A stretch of DNA of 44,734 nt. Source: Gammaproteobacteria bacterium. Its GTDB lineage: Bacteria; Pseudomonadota; Gammaproteobacteria; Chromatiales; Chromatiaceae. Positions 29,855 to 37,285 of this stretch are shown in pieces. The DNA is taken from assembly GCA_009908845.1 (NCBI GenBank), contig JAAAOQ010000151.1, positions 1-44,734 on the forward strand, read 5' to 3'. Each line of letters begins with the position of its first letter. Within the stretch, counting starts at the first letter, position 1. Below the pieces are notes generated by a model, which worked only from the letters and a program-made list of their open reading frames with translations, was not told the origin of the DNA and did no database searches. The position numbers and the translations under genes were made by a program.

Positions 29855-30128
29855 CAAGACCCGAACCGAACGCCAACTGATCGACTCGATCCGTCGGGCC
29901 AAGTCAACCGACGATGCGCACCCGACAGCGGCCGACGCGGACGCGGCCGACGCTCGACCCGCCGAAGCCGCCGCCGACCGCGGCCCCGGCCCAGGCACCG
30001 TCGCCTCCGATGCCGAAGACCATGCAACGGTGCAGACAACCGCAGCGAACCCTGCTCCGAACGCAGGTCGCGGCACGCAAAACCCTCCCGGCAACTATCA
30101 GAGTCGCGCTCGGGTCTGGCCCGACTGA
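29847..30128 (+). CDS. Small disordered ParA partner (McdB-like candidate)
   Basis: A 93-residue protein that starts inside the ParA gene (8-base overlap), so it is translationally coupled. Residues 1-20 are charged and likely helical (MTDKTRTERQLIDSIRRAKS). The middle is Ala/Pro/Asp/Gly-rich and should be disordered. It ends RARVWPD with Trp91 third from last. Short, disordered ParA partners with an invariant Trp near the C-terminus are the hallmark of McdB carboxysome-positioning adaptors (established knowledge). The match here is based on architecture, not alignment. It could instead be an adaptor for another cargo. Confidence 0.65.
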   Translation: MTDKTRTERQLIDSIRRAKSTDDAHPTAADADAADARPAEAAADRGPGPGTVASDAEDHATVQTTAANPAPNAGRGTQNPPGNYQSRARVWPD

Positions 30129-30384
30129 CCCGACTTCGGCAGCGGCTCGACCCCAGCCGCGTTTTCCCAAGAGCGCTGCTGCTCCTGAGCCCGCGGCGGC
30201 CAGAGTTGCCCAACCGGCGTTGCAGACCAGCCAAATGAAGCACGCGTCGTTGCGCTTTGCCATCGCCCGGAACCCTGGGCTTCAGCGATAGTCTTTGTCT
30301 CTACTTTTCTGCGGCATGAGTCGGCATCCGTTGGCCGACCTCCTGCCGCTTCTCGACGCAATCCCTGATTTGGAGTTTCCCACC

Positions 30385-30951
30385 ATGCCTAAGAGAATCC
30401 TGCTGGCGGCCACATTGATGGTCGCGAGCCCCGCCTTTGTCATCGCTGAAACCACCGCCCACTTGAACGACGAGGCGAAGATCCTGATCAAGCAATTTGC
30501 AACGTCGCTCAAGGGCGAGCTCGTCAGCGCCATCAAGGCCGGCGGTCCCAGCAATGCGATCGCGGTCTGTGAGGACAGGGCACCGGCGATCGCCAATAGC
30601 CTCTCCGAGAGCTCGGATTGGACCATCGGCCGCACCAGCCTGAAGACACGCAACCCTGATAATGCCCCAGACGCGTGGGAGACCAAGATCCTCAAACAGT
30701 TCGAGGGGCTCAAGGCCGCGGGCAACCCCGTTGAACCGATGAGCTACGCCGCTGTGGTCGAAGAGGATGGCCACAAGCAGTACCGCTACATGAAAGCGAT
30801 CCCGACCCAGGAGGTCTGCCTCGCCTGCCACGGCAAGCAGCTCAATCCAGCCGTCGTCGAGGCGCTTGAGGCCGCTTATCCACAAGACCAGGCCACCGGC
30901 TACTCGGCCGGCGATATCCGCGGCGCCTTCACCCTGTCGAAGCCACTGTAA
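30385..30951 (+). CDS. Periplasmic c-type haem protein, DUF3365/Tll0287-like
   Basis: A 188-residue secreted protein. ATG at 30385 gives a clean signal peptide (MPKRILLAATLMVASPAFVIA) with GGAG 11 bases upstream; an in-frame ATG at 30295 would bury it. One haem-binding motif CLACH lies at residues 145-149, followed by GK. The sequence AWETKILKQFE and EPMSYAAVVEEDGHKQYRYM matches the DUF3365 PAS-like haem family, which may sense redox or carry electrons. The operon relation to the ParA pair is loose (256-base gap). Confidence 0.85.
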   Translation: MPKRILLAATLMVASPAFVIAETTAHLNDEAKILIKQFATSLKGELVSAIKAGGPSNAIAVCEDRAPAIANSLSESSDWTIGRTSLKTRNPDNAPDAWETKILKQFEGLKAAGNPVEPMSYAAVVEEDGHKQYRYMKAIPTQEVCLACHGKQLNPAVVEALEAAYPQDQATGYSAGDIRGAFTLSKPL

Positions 30952-31028
30952 CCGAAGCCGCTATAAAGCAAGAGGGCTACCAGGTCTAAACGCTTGCGGA
31001 GCGTCTGAACCCATCCCAGACTACGGGC

Positions 31029-31604
31029 ATGAGTGATGATCACTTCCAGCTCGTCTTTGCCGGCCGATTGGCATCGGGCGTTTCGCAGGCGCAAGCACGG
31101 CAGCGCCTCAAGTCACAGTTCAAACTGACCGACAGTCAGCTCGAGCGGCTGTTCACGGGCTCAGCGGTCACCGTCAAACGCAATCTCGATCAGGCCGCTG
31201 CCGAGCGATACCATCAGGCATTCCTTGAGGCCGGCGCGATTGCCGAGATCCGACCGCTGCGCCCACCGGCGCCCCCTGAACCGCAGCCCCCTCCCCCCGA
31301 TACCGTCGCCGCGCAGGCGGAGCAGGCCCGATCGCCTGCAGACCAAGACGATGACACGAGACTCCAGTTGCTCCCGGCTGGAGCATTGGTCGGCGAGCAG
31401 GCCAGCACCGAGACGACCCCACCGCCAGATACAAGCAATCTCAGTCTCGCCCCCAGCGAGGGGATGAACCTGACCGACTGCGCACCGCCGGCGCCGGATA
31501 CGCCGAAACTGGACCTCGATGGATACGAGCTCGCGCCGCTCGATGCCGACTCGACCGAGCTGAACGAGCCGGGCAGCCCGCCACCGCGCACCCGCGAAGG
31601 CTGA
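31029..31604 (+). CDS. Hypothetical protein: conserved N-terminal domain with disordered acidic tail
   Basis: A 191-residue protein. The first 75 residues form a compact alpha/beta-looking domain: HFQLVFAGRLASGVSQAQAR, FKLTDSQLERLFTGSAVTVK, RYHQAFLEAGAIAEIRPL. This pattern (a strand, a helix, an LFxG turn, a VK strand, then a YxxxFxxxGA helix) recurs in uncharacterised gammaproteobacterial proteins, often at the N-terminus of membrane or disordered proteins (general recollection, not checked). Residues 76-191 are Pro/Ala/Asp/Glu-rich and probably disordered. There is no signal peptide. The function is unknown. Confidence 0.75.
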   Translation: MSDDHFQLVFAGRLASGVSQAQARQRLKSQFKLTDSQLERLFTGSAVTVKRNLDQAAAERYHQAFLEAGAIAEIRPLRPPAPPEPQPPPPDTVAAQAEQARSPADQDDDTRLQLLPAGALVGEQASTETTPPPDTSNLSLAPSEGMNLTDCAPPAPDTPKLDLDGYELAPLDADSTELNEPGSPPPRTREG

Positions 31605-31934
31605 GCACTAGCGTCTCGCTATAGCCATTCCGCCTGATCGCCGGACAGAAAGCGCCGGAACAGTCAGCACCGACGGGTTCAGCCTGTCCGGAAACCAGGG
31701 CGGGTGACTATAACGCCCATCGCACGGCGCCACCCCGGACGATGAATCCAGCGTGATTCACGGTCACGACCAGGACGACGCGCCCGCCTGGAGAGTGAAC
31801 AGGTCGCTGCAGTCGTTCAGGGTAACCTGATCCCCGCCTCCCCGCTTCCGCTGGCCCTGAAGCGCAGCAAGATCGGTAGAATGGCGCGCAGCCTGCATCA
31901 GCCATTTGCACCTTGCCCAGAGGTTCCGAACTCC
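31605..31934. other. Intergenic region
   Basis: No gene or clear repeat was found. A TAGAAT hexamer at 31877-31882 could be the -10 of the flavoprotein gene, but no -35 fits it well. Confidence 0.4.
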
Positions 31935-33161
31935 ATGGCCGACCATACCCACATCGTCATCGGCGGTGGCATCAGCGGACTCAGTGCCGCCCATTATTCA
32001 GTTCATGCGGGGATCGACACCCTCCTGCTCGAGGCTGCCGAGCGTCCCGGCGGCTGTATTCACAGCACGACCTTCGATCAGCTCGATGGATTCTGGGTCG
32101 AGGCCGGCGGGCACACCTGCTTCAACAGCTACGGCAATCTCCTCGGCATCATGGAGCAGCTTGGACTGCTCGGGTTGACCCAGGCCAAGGCCAAGCGCAG
32201 CTACAAGCTCTGGGTCGAGGGTGAGCGCAAGGGCATCCTGTCAACACTGCACCCGCTCGAATTGGCGGTCTCGCTGCCGGGCCTGTTCCGCGTCAAGAAG
32301 GAAGGCAAGGGAGTCGCCGACTACTATGGCAAGGTACTCGGTGCGAAGAACTATCGCGATCTGTTCGGCCCGGCGTTCCGCTCGGTGGTCTGCCAAGATG
32401 CCGATGACTTTCCCGCTGAGGCCCTATTCCGTAAAAAGCCCCGCCGCAAGGACGTCCTGCGGGCATTCACGATGCCGGGCGGACTCGCCGATATCCCGCG
32501 GGCGATCGCTGAGCAACCGGGCCTGACGACGCGACTCGGTACCCGGGTCAGCGCGGTCAACCGTGACGGAGACGGCTTCGAGATCGCGCTGCAGGACGGA
32601 ACGCAACTGCGCTGCGAGCGCCTAACGCTCGCGGTCCCGCCCGACGTCGCCCGCGAGCTGCTAAAAGGCGCTGCACCGGACGCGGCAGACCCAATCCGCG
32701 ACCTCGGTGTCGCCGAGATCGACACGCTCGTGATGGCCTTCGAGCGCGCGCAGGTCGGCGTCGACGAGATCGCCGGCTTGATCAGCGTGGACGCACCGTT
32801 CCGTTCGGCCGTCTCACGCGACTTCCTCGCGGATGAGCGCTATCGCGGTTTCGCGTTCCACTTCCCAGGCGGGCAGCTCACCGAGCAGGAGCGTGAGCAG
32901 GCCGCCTGTCAAGCAATCGATGCACGCCCGGAAGACGCCGCTGCGATCACCCATGTCCGCAACCGTCTGCCCGCGCTGCGCGCCGGCCACACGGCCAAGG
33001 TCAAGGCACTCGATGCCGCGCTGCGTGGCACGCGGCTCGCCGTGACCGGCAACTGGTTTCTCGGCGTCTCGATCGAAGACTGCGTGACCCGCAGCCGTAC
33101 CGAGCATGAACGGCTGTTCGGCCCAATCGCGGACCCAGCGTCCTCTGAGGCAGCCGGCTAG
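31935..33161 (+). CDS. FAD-dependent amine/protoporphyrinogen-oxidase-like protein
   Basis: A 408-residue flavoprotein. The FAD-binding GxGxxG is visible in HIVIGGGISGLSAAH, with the acidic end of strand 2 in LLLEAAERPGG and the C-terminal FAD contact in GNWFLGVSIEDCV. Overall it looks like the HemY-type protoporphyrinogen oxidase and related desaturase group (PPOX oxidises protoporphyrinogen IX to protoporphyrin IX). It is shorter than typical HemY (about 450-470). ATG at 31935 is chosen over 31881 because the FAD motif starts six residues later. The true substrate is uncertain. No haem-pathway gene is adjacent. Confidence 0.82.
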   Translation: MADHTHIVIGGGISGLSAAHYSVHAGIDTLLLEAAERPGGCIHSTTFDQLDGFWVEAGGHTCFNSYGNLLGIMEQLGLLGLTQAKAKRSYKLWVEGERKGILSTLHPLELAVSLPGLFRVKKEGKGVADYYGKVLGAKNYRDLFGPAFRSVVCQDADDFPAEALFRKKPRRKDVLRAFTMPGGLADIPRAIAEQPGLTTRLGTRVSAVNRDGDGFEIALQDGTQLRCERLTLAVPPDVARELLKGAAPDAADPIRDLGVAEIDTLVMAFERAQVGVDEIAGLISVDAPFRSAVSRDFLADERYRGFAFHFPGGQLTEQEREQAACQAIDARPEDAAAITHVRNRLPALRAGHTAKVKALDAALRGTRLAVTGNWFLGVSIEDCVTRSRTEHERLFGPIADPASSEAAG

Positions 33162-33188
33162 TCGCGCGGCGAAGGCTGCCTAACGAAC

Positions 33189-33764
33189 ATGGCGGCCGGC
33201 GATTCAGCCCTGATGCAAACGCTCTCCAGCAGCCCGATCATCGCCTGCCGGCACCCGGATGCGGAGGCCCTAAACCCGGCGCTGTTGGCCGCCTTCGATC
33301 AGCTCGGCGAGGACGACTTCGAGCGCCGCTCGCACTTCATCGGCGGGCGTTTCGAGAACCTCTATCTGAAGCCGGAACGGCTGCCGGGCGTGGAACAGGT
33401 GCTGCAGTTTGCGCTTGAGCAGGCCCGGACCCTGTTACGCACCCGTCGCGCAGCCTGGCTCGATCCTAATACCGACAGCGAGCAGGCGTTGCGCATCGGC
33501 TTCTGGCTGAACGCGATGCAGCCCGGTCAGGCCACCAGCCGCCACCACCATGAGGAACACGACGAGCTCTACTCGGGTGTCTACTACGTCAGCGCGCCCG
33601 ACCAGGCAGGCGATATCCTCTTCCATGATCCGCCGTTCGAAACCCGAGTCAGCCCGCAGGCCGGGATGGTCCTGCTGTTCCCACCTACCCTGGAGCACTC
33701 GGTCGAGACCAACCGCAGCAGCGCCCAGCGGCTGTCAATCGCCTTCAACATCGGACCAGACTGA
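33189..33764 (+). CDS. Putative 2-oxoglutarate/Fe(II)-dependent oxygenase
   Basis: A 191-residue protein with a double-stranded beta-helix core. Iron ligands are suggested by the HHHEEHDE cluster in SRHHHEEHDELYSGVYYVSA and the distal His in PPTLEHSVETN. An Arg that could bind 2-oxoglutarate follows in AQRLSIAFN. This matches the putative 2OG-Fe(II) oxygenase group near TIGR02466 (recollection). It starts 27 bases after the flavoprotein stop, so the two may be co-transcribed. The start could also be the Met at codon 9. The substrate is unknown. Confidence 0.78.
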   Translation: MAAGDSALMQTLSSSPIIACRHPDAEALNPALLAAFDQLGEDDFERRSHFIGGRFENLYLKPERLPGVEQVLQFALEQARTLLRTRRAAWLDPNTDSEQALRIGFWLNAMQPGQATSRHHHEEHDELYSGVYYVSAPDQAGDILFHDPPFETRVSPQAGMVLLFPPTLEHSVETNRSSAQRLSIAFNIGPD

Positions 33765-34085
33765 GCCGCAACTCGCTGCAGCGCCGAAAGTGCCCGTCGG
33801 TCATTGAAATGCCCTAACAGAATGCCCTCTACGCCCTTTGCAAGCAGCAGCTTGCGCAGGCTAGGCGGGCGTTTTGAGAGGGATTCTATAGCCATCCAAC
33901 CTAATGCGAGCACTGACCCCTTTGATTATGACAGCAGTGATGCAAGACAACCAAAAGGGTCTGTACAGATATCAGTGCGGTTGACTATAAGCGGCCCTAT
34001 CAAGACGGCCGCTAGGATCGCGCAAGCTCCTGATTGAATGGCCACAGGGGCCATTCTGTTGGGGCTTCTAACGGTCTGAGCTGCG
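33765..34085. other. Intergenic region between convergent genes
   Basis: No gene could be supported. The AT content is higher than nearby, with an AATGGCC/GGCCATT inverted repeat at about 34036-34054 without a T-run. A segment at about 33897-33925 contains ACTGACCCCTTTGATT, which resembles the ends seen near REP-type/Y1 transposase elements, but only faintly. Confidence 0.4.
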
Positions 34086-34481
34086 CTAGCGCTCGGGCTC
34101 AACCAGGATCAGCCGTTCCATCTCAGCGATCCGTACGCGGCGCCCATCGAGCGTGACGAAACTGCGGCGGTCGATCTCACCGCGGCGGGCCTCATAGCGC
34201 TCGATCTTACCTGTGTAGGAGTTGACGACCTGCAGTTGCACGGTCTCGCGATCACGCTGCCAACCCTGGAACAGATAGACCCCGGTGCCGATGAGCATGA
34301 TCACGACCAGTCCATAGGCTGCCAGTCTGACCGCACCGCGCGGCACCAGGGCGCCGCGATCCTGGGTGCGCTCCCCGCTGCCATGGCCTGGAAGGCGCTC
34401 GGCATCATCCTCCGAGCGCCATCGCTCACGCACGACGAGCCAGCCCACGAGTACGACCGCGGCAGTCAGGAGAATCTTCAT
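34086..34481 (-). CDS. Small hypothetical membrane protein with two membrane helices
   Basis: A 131-residue protein starting MKILLTAAVVLVGWLVVRER, which is the first membrane helix. A charged cytoplasmic segment (about 20-48) leads to a second helix (about residues 51-72, LAAYGLVVIMLIGTGVYLF). A soluble C-terminal part of about 60 residues follows with two beta-like stretches (VQLQVVNSYTGKIERYEAR and RSFVTLDGRRVRIAEMERL). It could be periplasmic or cytoplasmic depending on topology. An ATG two codons upstream is also possible. I do not recognise the family. It is divergent from the ankyrin lipoprotein gene. Confidence 0.7.
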   Translation of the reverse strand: MKILLTAAVVLVGWLVVRERWRSEDDAERLPGHGSGERTQDRGALVPRGAVRLAAYGLVVIMLIGTGVYLFQGWQRDRETVQLQVVNSYTGKIERYEARRGEIDRRSFVTLDGRRVRIAEMERLILVEPER

Positions 34482-34525
34482 CAACATAGACGCGTTAAGC
34501 TATCACGTGGACGCTCCGGTCACCA

Positions 34526-34573
34526 TCGTCCGCTCGCCCAGTCGTCCGCTCGCCCGGTCGTCCGATTGCGCGT
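34526..34573. repeat. Three tandem 16-bp repeats in a divergent intergenic region
   Basis: TCGTCCGCTCGCCCAG (34526-34541), the same with one change (34542-34557) and a more degenerate third copy (34558-34573) follow without gaps. They lie between the membrane-protein gene and the ankyrin lipoprotein gene and could be regulator sites or slippage products. Confidence 0.75.
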
Positions 34574-34772
34574 CCAATCGCCTCGTCGCTGCGGATCTGG
34601 ATCGCCGTCTTCGCCACAGCGACCGCATTCGCGAGGCGGCCGCTGCACTGATTTGCCGCGGGTGCCCGATGGTTGGTATCGCGCCGGCCCGGGCGCATCC
34701 TTGTCTCTCGACCGCTCCACCGCTTACCATCCGGCGCTCGGTCGCGTCGACCCGCTGCCCCGAGATTTCACG

Positions 34773-35438
34773 ATGTCGCTGTTTCGCGCCCTGCTCATTG
34801 CGCTGATCACCGTTGGACTCCTCAGTGCCTGCGATGATCCGCCACAGCCAACCGTCAATCTGTATCGCGCGGTGCAGATCGGCGATCTCGACCAGATCAA
34901 GCGCCATCTATTCTGGAAGACCGACATCAATCGCCCCGGACCGGATGGTAACTATCCGCTCCATGTCGCCGTCAGCCAGGGACGGGTCGCGATCGCGCGC
35001 GAGCTCCTCAAGCATGGCGCCCAGGTCGACCTGCGCAACGCGCAGGGGCGTACCCCACTGCATGTCGCACTGGCCAACGGCAAGGTGCCGGCAGCCGAGC
35101 TGCTGCGCGAGCACGGCGCCGATGATGACCTGCAGAGCCTGCTGTTCGCACTCGCCGAGGAACAGACGCTGGACAGGGATACGCTCGAATTCCTCACCAG
35201 CCGCGGCGCCGACATCAACGCCCGCGACCCGCGGGGCCAACCGCCGCTCCATACAGTGGTCGAGGCCGGTGACGTCAAGCTTGCGAAACACCTGATCAAC
35301 GCCGGCGCCGAGGTGAACCGCACCGATGCCAGCGGCCGGACCCCGCTTGAGATCGCCGCGCAGCAGGACGGCCCGACGATGATGACGCTGCTGGAGCAAT
35401 ACGGCGCAACACGGCAGGTCGAACGAGACGACGAATAA
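34773..35438 (+). CDS. Ankyrin-repeat lipoprotein
   Basis: A 221-residue lipoprotein. The signal peptide MSLFRALLIALITVGLLSAC places the lipidated Cys at residue 20. The rest consists of ankyrin repeats: DGNYPLHVAVSQGRVAIARE, QGRTPLHVALANGKVPAAEL, RGQPPLHTVVEAGDVKLAKH and SGRTPLEIAAQQDG, with a degenerate unit in the middle (about 120-145). Such proteins mediate protein contacts in the periplasm. ATG at 34773 is chosen because it begins the signal peptide; a far longer frame begins at 34236 but lacks coding character. It heads a likely operon with the next two genes. Confidence 0.86.
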   Translation: MSLFRALLIALITVGLLSACDDPPQPTVNLYRAVQIGDLDQIKRHLFWKTDINRPGPDGNYPLHVAVSQGRVAIARELLKHGAQVDLRNAQGRTPLHVALANGKVPAAELLREHGADDDLQSLLFALAEEQTLDRDTLEFLTSRGADINARDPRGQPPLHTVVEAGDVKLAKHLINAGAEVNRTDASGRTPLEIAAQQDGPTMMTLLEQYGATRQVERDDE

Positions 35439-35463
35439 TTCCAATGACGAGGAGGAGCCAGGC

Positions 35464-35757
35464 ATGACCGAAAAGGTGGAAGACCTGACCGTCAGCTATA
35501 CCGAGGGTGACCTCGAGACCACGAAAGAGCTCGACAAGGTCATCCTCTCCAAGGGCAGCTGGGCCACCGTGCTCTACCGCTACCAGGACTGGGACCGCGC
35601 CAAAGAGGCCTACGGGCCGGAGCGCTACACGATCCGCCGGTACCAGAAGCGCGGCGGCGAGTATCGCCAGCAATCCAAGTTCAATATCTCGAGCCGCGCC
35701 CAGGCGCAAGCGCTGGTCGACGCCCTGCAGCGCTGGCTGGCCGACGAACCGCAATGA
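35464..35757 (+). CDS. Conserved hypothetical protein, 97 residues
   Basis: A soluble protein with a well-defined start (GGAGG 9 bases upstream) located 25 bases after the ankyrin gene. Its middle (VILSKGSWATVLYRYQDWDR, then YTIRRYQKRGGEYRQQSKFN) looks like three to four beta strands followed by a C-terminal helix (SRAQAQALVDALQRWLA). That layout resembles PC4/YdbC-like nucleic-acid-binding proteins, but this is only a fold-level guess. The function is unknown. It sits between an ankyrin lipoprotein and an SDR. Confidence 0.75.
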   Translation: MTEKVEDLTVSYTEGDLETTKELDKVILSKGSWATVLYRYQDWDRAKEAYGPERYTIRRYQKRGGEYRQQSKFNISSRAQAQALVDALQRWLADEPQ

Positions 35758-35770
35758 AATGGAGGCGCAA

Positions 35771-36520
35771 ATGAATGATCTCAGCGGTAAGGTCGCCGTC
35801 ATCACCGGTGCAAGCCGGGGGCTCGGTGCCGGTCTGGCGGAGCGATTTCTCGAGCAGGGACTCGCGGTCGCCGCCTGCGCACGTCACCGCCCGAGACTGC
35901 CCGGTGGCGATGAGGCCGGTAACAGCCTGGCCGAGGCGGCCGATGTCACCGATGCCGAAGCAGTGATGCGCTTCTGCGAGGCCACGGTCGAGCGCTTCGG
36001 CCGCATCGATCTGTGGATCAACAACGCCGGGCTGCTCGCACCGATCGGCCCGCTGCGCGACAACGACCCGGCCGAATTCGCGCGCCATATCGAGGTCAAC
36101 GTCCTCGGCGTCTTCCACGGCAGCCGCGCCTTCATCCGGCACCTACATGCGCGCGGGGGTACCGGCGTCCTACTCAACATCAGCTCGGGCGCCGCCCGCA
36201 ACGCCTACGCCGGCTGGTCGGCCTACTGCGCCGCCAAGGCCGCAGTGGACCGCATGAGCGAATCGATCGCGCTCGAAGAGGCCGAGACCGGACTGCGCGT
36301 CCACGCCGTCGCGCCGGGCATCATCGACACCGACATGCAGGCGATGATCCGCAGCTGCTCGCCCGAGCAATTCCCGCGGGTGCAGAAGTTCCTTGACCTC
36401 AAGGCCAATGACGGTTTCAGCTCGCCGCGGTTCGTTGCCGACAAGCTGCTCGAGCTCGCGTTCGGGCCCGACGGTGCGGAACAGCCAGTCGCGATGACGC
36501 TGCCGCTCGAGAAGACATAG
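35771..36520 (+). CDS. Short-chain dehydrogenase/reductase (SDR)
   Basis: A 249-residue classical SDR using NAD(H) or NADP(H). The Rossmann motif TGASRGLG is at about 14-21, the NNAG motif follows in LWINNAGLLAP, the catalytic Ser lies in NISSGAARN, and the active site is YCAAK. The C-terminal part after PGIIDTDMQ is substrate-specific. Arg residues just after strand 2 (ACARHRPR) suggest NADP preference (inference). ATG at 35771 is 5 bases after GGAGG. The substrate cannot be predicted. Confidence 0.9.
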   Translation: MNDLSGKVAVITGASRGLGAGLAERFLEQGLAVAACARHRPRLPGGDEAGNSLAEAADVTDAEAVMRFCEATVERFGRIDLWINNAGLLAPIGPLRDNDPAEFARHIEVNVLGVFHGSRAFIRHLHARGGTGVLLNISSGAARNAYAGWSAYCAAKAAVDRMSESIALEEAETGLRVHAVAPGIIDTDMQAMIRSCSPEQFPRVQKFLDLKANDGFSSPRFVADKLLELAFGPDGAEQPVAMTLPLEKT

Positions 36521-36701
36521 CGGGCCGAAGACCAACCACGATCAGCACCCGCTGTGGCAGTTCCGGTGGAAATCGATGCGACACCAGGTCAGGGATTTAC
36601 TGAAGAAAGCAGGCTTGATTGCGCGATCGCGCGCACTTGCTTGACGCCATGCCCTTCACTGCATGTCGTCACTGGCCGCTCCCGCAATACGGGGGCTCAC
36701 A

Positions 36702-37058
36702 TCAAGATGCCCAAAGATCGTCGAGGGCGGTGACAACGGCATCGAACGGCGCGGCACGCACCTGATCGCGGTCGGCAAAACGACCAGTCTCGCGCCAGAG
36801 CCCATCGCCCAGCGTATGGAGGCGAATGGTTTGCTCCACGATCTCGGCGGATAGATCGAACACCTGCGCATGGCCGATGAAGGCGCGGGCTTGGCTGTAG
36901 AGCTTGGGATCGCTGGCAAACTCACTCCAGCCGAGGAATTCGATCTTGGTGATCACCGAAATCTTGAAGCGCTCGGCGAGCAGCTGATGCAGCGCGCCAT
37001 CCGCTGTCAGGCCGTTGAAGTAATAGATGACGATGTTGGTGTCGAATAGATAGCTCAT
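36702..37058 (-). CDS. PIN-domain toxin (VapC-like) with atypical C-terminus
   Basis: VapC toxins are PIN ribonucleases. The 118-residue frame has the PIN start YLFDTNIVIYYFNG with the first catalytic Asp (residue 6) and a second acidic site in ISVITKIEFLGW. The usual third acidic motif (LPDA-like) is absent; the sequence after EIVEQTIRL runs on as an unrelated-looking tail ending DDLWAS. A different frame at about 36785 encodes LPTAI, so a frameshift in the C-terminal third is likely. The ATG overlaps the antitoxin stop by 4 bases. It may be inactive. Confidence 0.65.
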   Translation of the reverse strand: MSYLFDTNIVIYYFNGLTADGALHQLLAERFKISVITKIEFLGWSEFASDPKLYSQARAFIGHAQVFDLSAEIVEQTIRLHTLGDGLWRETGRFADRDQVRAAPFDAVVTALDDLWAS

Positions 37059-37285
37059 TCCTGCCAGCCTTCGCGCGCCGAAGCGAGGTACTGGTCGATC
37101 TCTTGCCGCGAGTGGTGCGCCGCCCCATAGAAACGTTGGGGGTCGAACGGCTCGGCCGCGGGCGGCTCTGGCGGTGCGGATTCGAGCGCGTCCTGGATGA
37201 GCTGCTGCAGGACGATCTGCGCTAAGCGGAGTTTGTCCGCGTGTGAGAGTGCGCCGAGCGAGGGGATCAATTCATCGATAGTCAT
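37055..37285 (-). CDS. Antitoxin of the PIN-domain toxin
   Basis: A 76-residue protein that starts MTIDELIPSLGALSHADKLR and ends YGAAHHSRQEIDQYLAS, then AREGWQE. The N-terminal helix pair should bind DNA or dimerise. The C-terminal part with FYGAAHHSRQEID and a final W is the toxin-neutralising type often seen with PIN toxins. ATG at 37285 is chosen because the preceding frame (to 37432) looks non-coding. It overlaps the toxin start by 4 bases (ATGA), the standard antitoxin-first order. Confidence 0.75.
   Translation of the reverse strand: MTIDELIPSLGALSHADKLRLAQIVLQQLIQDALESAPPEPPAAEPFDPQRFYGAAHHSRQEIDQYLASAREGWQE

Noticed and set aside
33584-33913. 109-codon minus-strand frame overlapping the oxygenase-like gene
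   Set aside because: It is largely antisense to the oxygenase gene and has no recognisable motif or ribosome-binding site.
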